From Branchiostoma floridae (taxonomy: Eukaryota; Chordata; Leptocardii; Amphioxiformes; Branchiostomatidae): a stretch of DNA of 64,000 nucleotides. Where the stretch lies: assembly GCF_000003815.2 (NCBI RefSeq), contig NC_049980.1, positions 31,511,470-31,575,469 of the forward strand. Reading direction: 5' to 3'. The notes under the pieces are model-generated. The model saw only the letters and a program-made list of their open reading frames with translations. It had not been told where the DNA came from and did not search any database. The position numbers were made by a program, and so were the translations under genes. Of the stretch, positions 23,381-34,548 are shown piece by piece (position 1 is the stretch's first letter; every line of letters starts with the position of its first letter).

Positions 23381-23938
23381 TTGTTATTGTTCAATTTTAT
23401 TTGTATTGTCTGTGCTTTTGTCAGCAAGGAAAGCCCTTTATAACAGCTACAGGCTAGTTGGGCAGCCCTGGCTGTGCGTGCTGAACAGCCAAACCAAGAA
23501 ATAAATAAAACCTATCGCAAAAAGACTTTGACATCTCACAGTAGAAGACTTTTTGAACGCTAAAACGGCAAAATCGAAACTAATACATTTTGTAATAATG
23601 ACTAATGAAACATAGACATTGCCCGGCGGGGCAAAATCACTATCACGGCAAACTCCCTTTCACAGCAAGCTCCCTTCCTCGGCAAACTCCCTTTTCCGGC
23701 ACAAGAGAACCCAGCCTACGTTGAAAATCGCGAACCAAGCCCCCCCCCCCCCCCCCCCTAAAAAAACAGCCCCGTTAGAAGACTGCCAAGGAGTCTAAAT
23801 GAAACAGACAACTAAACAGGAAACCAAACAAAAGAACTGTCTTAGGACCAATACCATAAACTTAAAAAAACTACTTGTAATCGAAAGAGTATCATACAAG
23901 AGATCAAGATATTATGTTATGACACAATGCTAAAATGA
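23381..23938. other. Spacer between genes C and D
   Basis: It contains a CGGCAAACTCCCTTTTCCGG repeat and a poly-C run at about 23738-23758. No gene is seen. Confidence 0.4.
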
Positions 23939-23944
23939 TTTATT
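23939..23944 (-). terminator. Probable poly(A) signal of zinc-finger gene D
   Basis: AATAAA on the minus strand, in the block shared with gene B, about 1.4 kb after the gene D stop. Confidence 0.45.
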
Positions 23945-24369
23945 CAAGGCTAAATAAACAAGCAGAAACAACGGAACTATGGAGATTCATGAAAGAACAT
24001 CAAAACGTGCCTATTCTATATAACGTTATACCTAAAATAACAGAATGTCACAAATAACTCTGAAATGCTACAACTAAACCTGAGCTGGAACAAAATAAAC
24101 CATAACAGAAAGCGGTGCCTATCATTTCTACGGCTATTAGTAATACCATAATAGAACAAACTTCAGAACTATATTGGTATATGTGATTTCAACAAATCTA
24201 TAAGTTAAGCTAGCTACTGAACCAGAACTCAAGTAGTAGGTTAACCTTTTAAACATAGACAGTAACAATTCAGAATAATTATAACAAAGAACATAAGCAA
24301 AATAACACTGCAGTAATACTATCATACGAGGCACAAAAAAGATATCCGTAGACAACAAACCTCGTCAAT

Positions 24370-24650
24370 ATAGTACATCTACATGTATAATAATGGGACT
24401 AATAAAAGAGAAAACTATATAATTAGAAAACAAAGCAAACGTACTAAATATCACAAACTTCGAACGATCATCAATGAACTGGGTTTAGTACATATAAAGC
24501 ATTTACCAATACCACCTATGATTTACCTTTGGAAATTGAAAACCGACAATATACCAAGGGCAATGAAAAAATTAAGCATTTGCTATGTACGTATGATCTA
24601 AGCGTCTGATTTTATGACATTCTTACGTACTTGTCACAAATGTGTTTGCA
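24370..24650. repeat. Duplicate of the block at 14630-14914
   Basis: Near-identical to the segment 3' of gene B, including the same 72-residue plus-strand open frame. It is evidence for recent B-D duplication or exchange. Confidence 0.75.
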
Positions 24651-24654
24651 TATA

Positions 24655-25355
<701 letters not shown>

Positions 25356-27113
25356 TCACATCTGTAGGGTTTCTCTTGTGTGAGTCCGCACGTGTCTCTT
25401 CAAACTACCTAGCTCACTGAACTGTCTACTGCACTCCTCACACTTGTAGGGTTTCTCCCCTGTGTGAGTCCGCATATGGGTCTTCAGATTACCCAGCCAG
25501 CTGAACTGCTTGCTGCACTCCTCACACGTGTAGGGTTTCTCACCGGTGTGGGACCGCATGTGACTCTTCAGAGCATATATGTGACTGAACTGCCTGCTGC
25601 ACTTCTCACACTTGTATGGTTTCTCCCCTGTGTGAGTCCGCATGTGTGTCTTTAGATGACCGAGCCGACTGAATTGTCTGCTGCACTCTTCACACGTGTA
25701 GGGTTTCTCACCTGTATGAGTCCGCATATGGTACTTCAGCTTACCCAGCTCACTGAATTGCCTGCTGCATTCCTCACACATGTAGGGTTTCTCCCCTGTG
25801 TGAGTGCGCATGTGTATCTTCAAACTACACAGCTCACTGAACTGACTGCTGCACTCCTCACACCTATATGGTTTCTCCCCTGTGTGAGTCCGCATATGTT
25901 TCTTCAAACTACCCAGCTCACTGAACTGCCTGCTACATTCCTCACACGTGTAGGGTTTCTCCCCTGTGTGAGTGCGCATGTGCTTCTTCAGATTACTCAG
26001 CACGCTAAACTGGCTGCTGCACTCCTCACACTTGTAGGGTTTCTCCCCGGTGTGAGTCCGCATGTGGCTCTTCAGATCACCAAGTTGACTAAACTGCTTG
26101 CTGCACTCCTCACACCTGTAGGGTTTCTCCCCTGTGTGAGTCCGCATATGAATTTTTAGATTATTTGATGTACTGAACTGCTTGCTGCACTCCTCACACC
26201 TGTAAGGTTTCTCCCCTGTGTGGAACCGCATGTGTTTCTTTAGATTACCCAGCTGACTGAACTGCTTGCTGCACTCCTCACACCTGTAGGGTTTCTCCCC
26301 AGTGTGAGTACGCATGTGTTTCTTCAGATAACCCAGCTCTCTGAACTGCTTGCTGCACACCTCACACCTGTAGGGTTTCTCCCCTGTGTGAGTCCGCATA
26401 TGAATCTTCAGAATACTAGGTCTACTGAACTGGCTGCTACACTCCTCACACTTGTAGGGTTTCTCCCCTGTGTGAGTCCGCCTGTGTTTCTGCAAACTAC
26501 CCAGCTGACTGAGCTGACTGCTGCACTCCTCACACTTGTAGGGTTTCTCCCCTGTGTGAGACCGCATGTGAATCTTCAGACTATCAGGTCTACTGAACTG
26601 CCTGCTGCAATCCTCACACCTGTAGGGTTTCTCCCCTGTGTGAGTTTGCTTGTGTGTCTTGAGATGGTCAAGCCGACTGAATTGCTTGCCGCACTGCTCA
26701 CACCTGTATGGTTTCTCCCCTGTGTGAGTACGCATGTGTGTCTTAAGATCGCCTAGCTGACTGAACTGCCTGCTGCACTCCTCACACCTGTAGGGTTTCT
26801 CCCCCGTGTGAGTCCGCATGTGTTTCTTCAGATCACTCAGGTGACTGAACTGCTTGCTGCACTCCTCACACCTGTAGGGTTTCTCCCCTGTGTGAATCCG
26901 CATATGTTTCTTCAGACTATCAGGTCTACTGAACTGCTTGCTGCACTCCTCACACTTGTAGGGTTTCTCCCCTGTGTGGGTCCGCATGTGACTCTTCAGC
27001 TTACTTGCCGTACTGAACTGCTTGCTGCAATCCTCACACCTGTGAAGAGTGTTGACAAACCCTCCAACCGAGCCTCTGCTTACGTCACTACGGCAGCTCT
27101 TTGTTGTCGCCAT
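25356..27113 (-). CDS. C2H2 zinc-finger protein D, 20 fingers
   Basis: 585 residues, the longest array here: leader [18 protein letters not shown]..., 20 C2H2 fingers with uniform TGEKPY linkers, then the frameshifted end THTRETLQM, as in gene B. Recognition helices vary (QLGDL, RPDSL, HIYAL, TSNNL), while scaffold residues are almost constant. The ATG at 27113 is intact, but the 12 bases before it are followed upstream by an inserted L1-type LINE (27126-28703). The normal acceptor is therefore now at 28715-28717, about 1.6 kb from the ATG. If it is still spliced there, the 5' UTR would carry antisense LINE sequence, which could hinder translation. The first exon is at 30209-30400. It is probably a nuclear DNA-binding protein. 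Confidence 0.9.
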   Translation of the reverse strand: MATTKSCRSDVSRGSVGGFVNTLHRCEDCSKQFSTASKLKSHMRTHTGEKPYKCEECSKQFSRPDSLKKHMRIHTGEKPYRCEECSKQFSHLSDLKKHMRTHTGEKPYRCEECSRQFSQLGDLKTHMRTHTGEKPYRCEQCGKQFSRLDHLKTHKQTHTGEKPYRCEDCSRQFSRPDSLKIHMRSHTGEKPYKCEECSSQLSQLGSLQKHRRTHTGEKPYKCEECSSQFSRPSILKIHMRTHTGEKPYRCEVCSKQFRELGYLKKHMRTHTGEKPYRCEECSKQFSQLGNLKKHMRFHTGEKPYRCEECSKQFSTSNNLKIHMRTHTGEKPYRCEECSKQFSQLGDLKSHMRTHTGEKPYKCEECSSQFSVLSNLKKHMRTHTGEKPYTCEECSRQFSELGSLKKHMRTHTGEKPYRCEECSSQFSELCSLKIHMRTHTGEKPYMCEECSRQFSELGKLKYHMRTHTGEKPYTCEECSRQFSRLGHLKTHMRTHTGEKPYKCEKCSRQFSHIYALKSHMRSHTGEKPYTCEECSKQFSWLGNLKTHMRTHTGEKPYKCEECSRQFSELGSLKRHVRTHTRETLQM

Positions 27114-28717
27114 CTGGTCGCTTCTTTAATGAAAAACTAACGAAAATGGATAACATACTTAAAGTTTGGTCAGGAAGAAACTTAACTCTAATTGGGAGAA
27201 TACTAATATATAAATGTCTTGCTGTTTCAAAATTAATTTACAACTGCTCTGTTCTTACAACACCACCAAATTTCGAACGAAAAGTTAATGCTATAGGATT
27301 GAATTTTGTATGGAACCACAAGCCGCATAAGGTTAAATTTTCAACTTTGATTGCAGAGAAAGATAAAGGAGGGTTAAAAATGGTGGATTTTGCTAGCATG
27401 GTTAAGGCATTAAGAGCCAGCTGGGTAGGGAGAATTTGTACGACACAAGCGTTAGAGTCTCACTTCCTCCAGTATGGAGGAGCTTTCCTTTTTAAATGCA
27501 ACTTTTCAATTAAAACTCTGAAACTTGGAAATATGCCTACCTTTTACATAAAGATACTCGAAGCCTGGGAAGAATTGAACTCACATCGCCCTCAAACTTC
27601 AATGGAAATTAAACAAGAGTTTTTATGGAATAATCAATACATTTTACAAGAAAGAAAATCTGTTTTTTGGAAGGAAATGTATATATGTGGCATACGGACG
27701 ATACAAAACATTATAGATGACGGGGGAAATATTCTAACTCCAAAAGCTATTACGAGGGAATTCGGATTCGAATTCAATGCGTCCGACATCCTAAGGTATT
27801 ATGGTCTTTGCTCCTCAATTCCCCCCGGGTGGAAAAAGGTGTTAACAGACCCCATTAATAGTAAACCTGATGTTAGATCGACTCTCAGCTACAAATGCAA
27901 ACAATTATATCAGCTCTTCGTAAATAAAATAGTGCAACCACCTTCCAAGCAAGATGAAATTACTCGATGTTTACAGGATGAAGAGGACATAAAAAAAGTC
28001 TATATGTTACCCTATATATGCTCACAAGAAACCAAAATGCAGTACTTTCAGTACAGAATTATACACAGTTTCTTGACCACCAATGCATACTTAAAAAAGA
28101 TAAGAATTAAAGACTCTGACCAATGCCCATATTGCGAAGAAAAGCAGACAATTGTTCATCTATTCGCGGAATGCCACACCGTCAAAACATTCTGGAAAGA
28201 TTTCACTGACTGGTGGAAAAAAGAAAACCAGCATCCCGTAGGTCTCACCAACATTGAAATTATTTATGGTCACTTGTCCCACATTGAAAACAATAAAACT
28301 TTGAACAGGTGTATCCTACAGGCCAAATATTACCTTTTCTGCACCGCCATTAGCAAGGCCTACCCCACGTTCCTTGCCGTAAAACATAGACTACTAGAGT
28401 ATGCCTAAGGTTGTGTTAATGGTTTCAAAGTGATGTAAGTGTCTAGGAATTTGAGAGCCAATTGTAAAGTTTCATAATTGTGTATCTGTTGTAGTCGAAG
28501 ATGAAGTCATGTAGCTGTAACGGTTACATGTAATTGTAAATGTAACAACGTCCAGGATTTCGAGAACCAATTGTTAAGTTTTATAGTTATATATCTGCCG
28601 TAGTCGGAGATGTAGTTACCAAGCTATACATGTAAATGTCACAATGTGTGTAATTGTTATGATTTTCCAATAAAGGTTTAAAAAAAAAAAAAAAAAAAAA
28701 AAAATCTGGTCGCTTCT
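27112..28717 (+). mobile_element. 5'-truncated L1-type LINE with 14-bp target duplication
   Basis: The insert 27126-28703 is flanked by the direct repeat ATCTGGTCGCTTCT (27112-27125 and 28704-28717). It ends in AATAAAGGTTT and an A tract of about 24 bases, the hallmarks of target-primed reverse transcription. It encodes only the C-terminal part of an L1/Tx1-like ORF2. The 3' UTR contains a duplicated segment of about 110 bp (GAGAGCCAATTGTAAAGTTT, then GAGAACCAATTGTTAAGTTT). The perfect target duplication and open frame suggest a young insertion. Confidence 0.92.
27126..28408 (+). CDS. L1-type ORF2 C-terminal fragment (truncated)
   Basis: About 420 residues in frame with the first internal ATG at 27147. 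Recognisable are LIGRILIYKCLAVSKLIYNC, an FVWNHKPHKV and KGGLKMVDF region typical of the segment after the L1-type reverse-transcriptase domain, and a zinc knuckle CPYCEEKQTIVHLFAEC (C-x2-C-x7-H-x4-C). The endonuclease and the catalytic reverse-transcriptase core are missing, so this copy cannot move on its own. It is not a host gene. Confidence 0.85.
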
Positions 28718-28897
28718 ATAACTAGTGAAGACGAAAGTGGAAAGAATTAAAATTTTTCAATGGTATTTATCATTTATATAGGAGAATGTTATAATGGACA
28801 TGATAGCATCTGCTTGGAGTCATCCTAGCTAATGAAACATGTGACTGAATAATTCAACTGTCACCGTGTTTGCAGCCCACACACCTTTTGCACTACA

Positions 28898-29092
28898 AAA
28901 CATACACACACACAGATGAGATGTGCGTGTACACACGCACGTGTACACACACACACACACACACTCCCTTACTCATTCACACACACACTTACACATACAT
29001 GAACGCACATACACATATACGTCCAGCACATGCACGTAGACACACAGATGCGCATGTGCACAAATGCCCATGTACACACACACACACACAGA
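28898..29092. repeat. Composite CA microsatellite in gene D intron
   Basis: A CA-rich tract at the intron position shared with B, E and F. It is shorter here and interrupted by ACGCACGTGTACAC and ACATGAACGCAC. Confidence 0.85.
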
Positions 29093-29523
29093 CGCTTTTT
29101 ATTGTAGGCAGAAATATGGTGCCATTGGTAGGGGTAAAACAACCCATGTTGGGGGTAAAGCATTACATAGTTATGATTTAAACGTGTTACCAAGTTTTGC
29201 CGGTGCACATGAAGAAAAAAAATAAAAAATGGAAAGCCTGACACATACACATAAAACGTGCAAAAAGGCTGGAGCCAAACCTCTGCTTGGAAAGGAAAGA
29301 GAGGACATTCATGTCTAGTCGTGTACGTGTCGTACAAAATCTGCTGCCATGTTACCGAAAATGCTCTCTTAGATCATTGTCGAAGCTTGGTTCCGCTAGT
29401 CACGGCCTACTTGATAATTCTAAAATCTTGCAACAGTCTGCAACCAATGTGACCGCACAATAGTATGGTACACATTATCTCCAAGAAGATCCTACGGTGC
29501 CATAAGATAGTATTAAGCACAGA

Positions 29524-29596
29524 CAAAGGAGTGTAGCCAGCCTAGCGGTACTCATTTGGTGCCCAATGAAAACCCCTGGCCGGCTACACTCCTTTG
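29524..29596. mobile_element. GTGTAGCC hairpin in gene D intron
   Basis: CAAAGGAGTGTAGCC pairs with GGCTACACTCCTTTG. It is the same element and position as at 16948, 46040 and 52566. Confidence 0.8.
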
Positions 29597-30208
29597 CCAG
29601 CTTTTGATACTAACTTATGGCACCATAGCATCTGCTTGGAAATCACCATACATCCACAAAATCATTCCCTGCAAACTTGAAGGACAGTGTCAATTTTCGA
29701 TCTTTGAACGTCACATTTTCACGTCTAAATTAGACGAACAGAAATTATTTTCTACACTGTGTATTGGACCCAACCGCCCCACATGCCCCACAACACCCCC
29801 CACCAGACCACGCTGTCAACAGGCACTGATGAACACCACATGTGAGAAACTTGTGGGGGAGAAATTCTTGGGCTGGGGCTGATGGAGGGGTTTCTGGCAT
29901 ACGGAACTCACCTACGCTGCGTCTTGAACTGTCCCAAATTCTTTTTTTGTTCACAGACATAATTGCAATTCTGATTTTATCATTTTATGTCTTTTCTCAC
30001 ACAGAATACATGTCTTTTATTGAGTCCTGTGCACTTTTATTAATCAATTTTAAACATATTCAGTGGCCCCCAAACTACCCGTCTTGTTTTCACCCCTCCG
30101 TCGTCCCGCACAAACCAAACACTAAACCCATCGTGATATCGTTACTTGTAGTTCTGTTCTTCGACATCGTTACACATCCTTACCCAGAGAGTCGTCAACA
30201 CTCCTTAC

Positions 30209-30400
30209 CTGACAGTTATCTGCGATTAGAACAGCTCAGAACGGGAACTGGTGTTTCAAAAGGAAGACGAGATCGAGAAAGTCTCCGACGCGGCGACTTT
30301 TCGGCACGCTCACCAGCAAACGGAAATACGCTGGAGATGACCCGGAAGTGAACGACCGGGGTCACTTTCTTGTACCTGATTACCCACAAGGAGTTCATGC
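30209..30400 (-). promoter_or_regulatory. First exon and promoter of zinc-finger gene D
   Basis: A conserved block with GTGGGTAATCAGGTACAAG, an ETS-type ACTTCCGGG (30341-30349), a CCAGTTCCCGTTCTGAGC segment and donor CTGTCAG|GTAAGG (last exon base 30209). The sequence that would carry the CRE is cut off by the transposon inserted at 30404. Confidence 0.75.
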
Positions 30401-31545
30401 TAATGCCTAGGTTACACATAGCCGAATTTGGCTCCCGACTCTCTCCCGACTATGGTTTAGGAGTGATTCGGGAGCTAGTCGGCTGTAGTCGGCTGGCGTC
30501 CGGCTGAGTCGGATGGCGTTCGGCTGGCGTTCGGCTGAGTCGGCTGGTGTTCGGCTGCTCCATCCGAATGTTTTGAAATGTTCAAAACATTCGGCTCTGA
30601 ACGGCAACTCTGGAATGGGTCGGTTGGTGGTCGGCTGGTGGTCGGCACGGTCGGCTAGTGTTCGGTTGGTGTTCGGGAGTAAGTCAGCAGTCAAATTAAA
30701 TCTTAACCACGCCATAAACATTGCTGATTTACTACCAGATTGTTTCCAACTTACCAATGATTCACCCCAAGACCCTAGACAAATCTCTGCTAACTCATTC
30801 CCAAGCAAAAAGACTATTGCCAGCACGTAGACGAATCACTCCCGAACTTCACACGACCGACATCCAGCCAAAAACAAAAAGACCCATAAATGCCGCACTG
30901 AAGCTATATGTGATCTAAATTTGATCTCTTGGTGATGTTTACAAAAAGAACAAAGGACATTCTTGATTAAAAACGAAAATGAGCACTCTTTTGAAAATCG
31001 CTGATTATGTCTATTTCAAGTCGAAAAAGGGTCGGCAATCGGTTGGCGATCAGTCAGGAGTGATTCGGCAGTCTGCGGCTAGAGGTCGGGATGGTTGGTG
31101 ATAGGTAAAGGCCCCCTCTCACTTGACGTGCGGCACGCTTGCGGCATTGCTGCGTTCGTTCACTGCGGTACTGTTTTGTTATTTTCTCCTATTTGTTATA
31201 ATTCAGATATTGCGCAATACGTAAAAGTGTGACATAGAAGACCACAAAATACACAACAAGTAAGAAAATTCGTTCTTTATCTCTGAAATTCGTTGAGCAT
31301 CTTCCGAACGCAGCAATGCCGCAAGCGTGCCGCACGTCAAGTGAGAGGGGGCCTTTAGTTAGCATTTGGGACACAGTCGGGAGTAAGTCATTTACTGGTC
31401 GGGAGGTGTTCGGGACATGTTCGGCGCTAAAAAATAGGCGTGGCCTAAACTGGTCAGACTACTCCCGAACTACTGCCGACTTGGGTCGGCTAAGAGTCGG
31501 CTAGTGTTCGGGAGCCAAAGTCGGCTATGTGTAACCTAGGCATAA
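30401..31545. mobile_element. Harbinger-like non-autonomous element (outer of a nested pair)
   Basis: The terminal inverted repeats begin TGCCTAGGTTACACATAGCC (30404) and end GGCTATGTGTAACCTAGGCA (31542). TAA flanks both ends (30401-30403 and 31543-31545), matching the 3-bp TWA target of PIF/Harbinger elements. Both arms are built of iterated GTCGGCTGG, GTTCGGCTG and CGGGAG words. No transposase is encoded. It sits at the upstream edge of the gene D promoter. Confidence 0.82.
31106..31357. mobile_element. Inner terminal-inverted-repeat element nested at 30401-31545
   Basis: Near-perfect 50-bp terminal repeats: AAGGCCCCCTCTCACTTGAC on the left and GTCAAGTGAGAGGGGGCCTT on the right, extending to GCGGCATTGCTGCGTTCG on the inside. 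TA flanks both ends, consistent with but not proof of a TA-targeting element. The A/T-rich core of about 150 bp is non-coding. Confidence 0.85.
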
Positions 31546-31719
31546 TCCTCCACTGTTGACAAGATGACATCATGTCATGTACTCCACGAGTTTCCCTCTG
31601 TCATAACAGGGTAGAAATGTTTGACGCATTGAAACCATATTCAGACATGCATATAGTAATGGGAAACACCTATGCTAAACACATTGTCCCTCACAGTCTT
31701 GTCTAGAACTGTTAGAAAG

Positions 31720-32975
31720 ACTTTTATTAAGTCTGTAACGAAGACTTTAATGAAGCCTGTTACAAAGACCTTTATGAAGCCTGTTACAAAGACTTTTATG
31801 AAGCCTGTTACAAAGACTTTTATAAAGCCTGTTACAAAGACTTTTATGAAGCCTGTCACAAAGACTTTTATGAAGCCTGTTACAAAGACTTTTATGAAGC
31901 CTGTTACAAAGACTTTTATAAAGCCTGTTACAAAGACTTTTATGAAGCCTGTCACAAAGACTTTTATGAAGCATGTTACAAAGACTTTTATCAAGCCTGT
32001 TACAAAGACTGTTATTAAGCCTGTTACAAAGATTTTTTAAAGCCTGTTACAAAGACTTTTATTTAGCCTGTTATAAAGACTTTTATGAAGCCTGTTACAA
32101 AGACTTTTATTAAGCCTGTTACAAAGACTTTTATTTAGCCTGTTACAAAGACTTTTATGAAGCCTGTTACAAAGACTTTTATGAAGCCTGTTACAAAGAT
32201 TTTAATCAAGCCTGTTACAAATACTTTTATGAAGCCTGTTAGGAAGACTTTTATCAAGTCTGTTACAAAGACTTTTATGAAGCCTGTTACAAAGACGTTT
32301 CTAACGCCTGTTACAAAGGCTTTTATTACGCCTGTTACAAAGACTTTTATGAAGCCTGTTACAAAGACTTTTATGAAGCCTGTCACAAAGACCTTTAGTA
32401 AGCATGTTACAAAGACTTTTAGAAAGCCTGTTACAAAGACTTTTAGAAAGCCTGTTACAAAGACTTTTATGAAGCCTGTTACAAAGACTTTTATGGAGCT
32501 TGTTACAAAGACTTTTATGAAGCCCGTTACAAAGACTTTTATTAAGTCTGTTACAGAGACTTTTATTAAGCCTGTTACAAAGACGTTTCTAACGCCTGTT
32601 ACAAAGGCTTTTATTACGCCTGTTACAAAGACTTTTATGAAGCCTGTTACAAAGACTTTTATGAAGCCTGTTACAAAGACCTTTAGTAAGCATGTTACAA
32701 AGACTTTTAGAAAGCCTGTTGCAAAAACTTTTATAAAGCCTGTTACAAAGACCTTCAGTAAGCCTGTTACAAAGACTTTTATAAAGCCTGTTACAAAGAC
32801 TTTTATGAAGCCTGTTACAATGACTTTTATGAAGCCTGTTACAAAGAATTTTCTGAAGTCTGTTACAGAGACTTTTATCAAGCCTGTTACAAATACTTTT
32901 ATGAAGCCTGTTACAACGACTTTTATGAAGCCTGTTACAACGACTTTTATGCAGCCTGTTATAAAGAGATTTCAT
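31720..32975. repeat. 24-bp satellite, about 52 units, with a 288-bp higher-order repeat
   Basis: The unit is GCCTGTTACAAAGACTTTTATGAA with scattered variants. A run of 12 variant units recurs exactly 288 bp later (AAAGACGTTTCTAACGCC at 32291 and 32579), which shows a higher-order duplication. Because 24 is a multiple of three, both strands show long open frames (KPVTKTFM and GFIKVFVT octads). I treat these as by-products: no leader, splice signal or domain is seen. Confidence 0.95.
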
Positions 32976-33775
32976 TAAGGCGGCTTCTCCAATGGCACAA
33001 ATGAGCACAATTTTGTAATGAAGTAAGAAAATCTCTGCAACTTTTGAAATAGTCTTATATCAAAGAAACTTCCAACAAAATGGAGCCAACCTACTGTGAA
33101 AACAGAAAAGTGCCAAGTTATCTTCATTGACTTATTAGCTTCCATTTTCTTGTGTAATTATACAGAAATGTACCCAGGAACAGGCGATGAATTCGATACG
33201 GCCCAACCCGGAGCCTTCCTTTCTCCAGAATGTTTGTACATACATTAAAGAACTCCTGTCTACGAGGCTTCTCTCTCAATGAAAACAGAGACGTGACTGC
33301 CATTGTACAGTACTGATCTCCAAGCAGATCTCTCGGTGGCAAGGCAGTATCCAAATGACCTTTGAATCAGTATCCAACTGAACTGAACCTGTTGGATGCT
33401 GGTTGAGCAATTAGATACTGCCTTGCCACCGGTGGATCTGCCTGGAGATTACTACAGCATTGCTTCATTCTTACGGTGCCTATTCACTAGGTCTTTGTTA
33501 GTTTCTAACGTAGCAAGATTTAAGATGGCAAGGTGCATTTTAGGCCCATTGCTGTAATTCCAGCTTTGACGTTTTACTTGTAAGATTTTCGGAGAGCCGC
33601 TGTACTGTGGTGGTAAGTTTTCGGCCTGTCACTTATGGACGTCCTGGAAAAAGAGCAGAATTAGCATGTATGAGATGTGGAATGATGTTTTATATCTATA
33701 ATTGGTTTGTGGTATAGCTGCAGAGGTGGTGTGACCAACTTAGTGCGGTAGATAATGTAGCTGTGGAATGTTAAA
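32976..33775. other. Spacer with a 33310-33455 hairpin
   Basis: ATCTCCAAGCAGATCTCTCG and GGTGGCAAGGCAGTATCC on the left pair with GGATACTGCCTTGCCACC-like and TCTGCCTGGAGATTAC on the right (roughly 33310-33352 with 33410-33455), a foldback related at its ends to the CTCCAAGCAGAGG family. Nothing else is recognised. Confidence 0.55.
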
Positions 33776-34141
33776 GGCAACCTAAGCAATATCACATTGT
33801 TAAACGTGGAAATATTCTGAATAAGGCAGTCTTTATAATGTTGACATCTAATGCACTATTTAAGCACATTTACATAACTACTTAATAAATTGAGCCGTTA
33901 AAAACAGCGCGGGAATGAGTTGCATAAGGATTCCAGATCAAGTCCTTATTTTTTTTTGGGGGGGGGGGGTACAATAATAAGGAATATCCTCGTGCAACTT
34001 GTCTCTGGACTGTTTTCAACAAGTCAAAGTATCAAATTATGATGTAAATGTGAGAATACAGGGCAGTAGATGTCAATATCATGCAGATTGCCTTATTCAG
34101 AATATTTCCACTTTGACGCTGTAGTATTGCTTAGGTTGCCT
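33776..34141. mobile_element. Terminal-inverted-repeat MITE, about 366 bp
   Basis: AGGCAACCTAAGCAATAT at the left end is matched by the inverse GTATTGCTTAGGTTGCCT at the right. AATATTCTGAATAAGGCA pairs with TGCCTTATTCAGAATATT further in. The core holds an A/G homopolymer run at about 33951-33969. No clear target duplication. Confidence 0.75.
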
Positions 34142-34189
34142 GTGAACTATGAGTGTGGCATGAGCTGATGTTGAATTCATCATTCAATT

Positions 34190-34440
34190 CTATGTTAATA
34201 CTCATGATTGGTAGAGTATGTGGAGAAGGACAACCCGGCCTATAAAAGCAAGGCCATGTTGTACTATGCTCATTCGAGCCCATAATACTGAGGAAGCCAC
34301 ACGGCGAAACATGTTTGTTGTGTGTCGGTTCGACTAAAGTTCCTAAACGGCTCCAGTGTTTTTTCTGATGCTGTGGCGTAAGTGTGAACGGTTGGCTTGA
34401 GGTTGTCCTTCTCCACATACTTCAGTAATCATGATTGATT
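34190..34440. mobile_element. Inverted-repeat relic with a Penelope-like motif
   Basis: CATGATTGGTAGAGTATGTG, then GAGAAGGACAACC, is mirrored by GGTTGTCCTTCTCCACATAC at 34401. In the middle (about 34289-34310) is CTGAGGAAGCCACACGGCGAAAC, resembling the hammerhead-type core (CTGATGA...GAAAC) seen in terminal repeats of Penelope-like elements. This reading is tentative. Confidence 0.35.
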
Positions 34441-34548
34441 TGTTATGATTTTGTACTGCAAAGACGCCCTAGGAAATCAGTTACCAATGTAATTGTAGGG
34501 ACAATCCCAAAGAGATATTCATAGATATATAAACTAGATAAAAGAATT

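Noticed and set aside
31720..32975. CRISPR-like array
   Set aside because: The repeats are contiguous 24-bp units without unique spacers, and the genome is eukaryotic.
31641..33008. Repetitive open frames on both strands (KPVTKTFM and GFIKVFVT octads)
   Set aside because: The 24-bp satellite unit is a multiple of three, so all frames without a stop stay open. There is no sign of coding.
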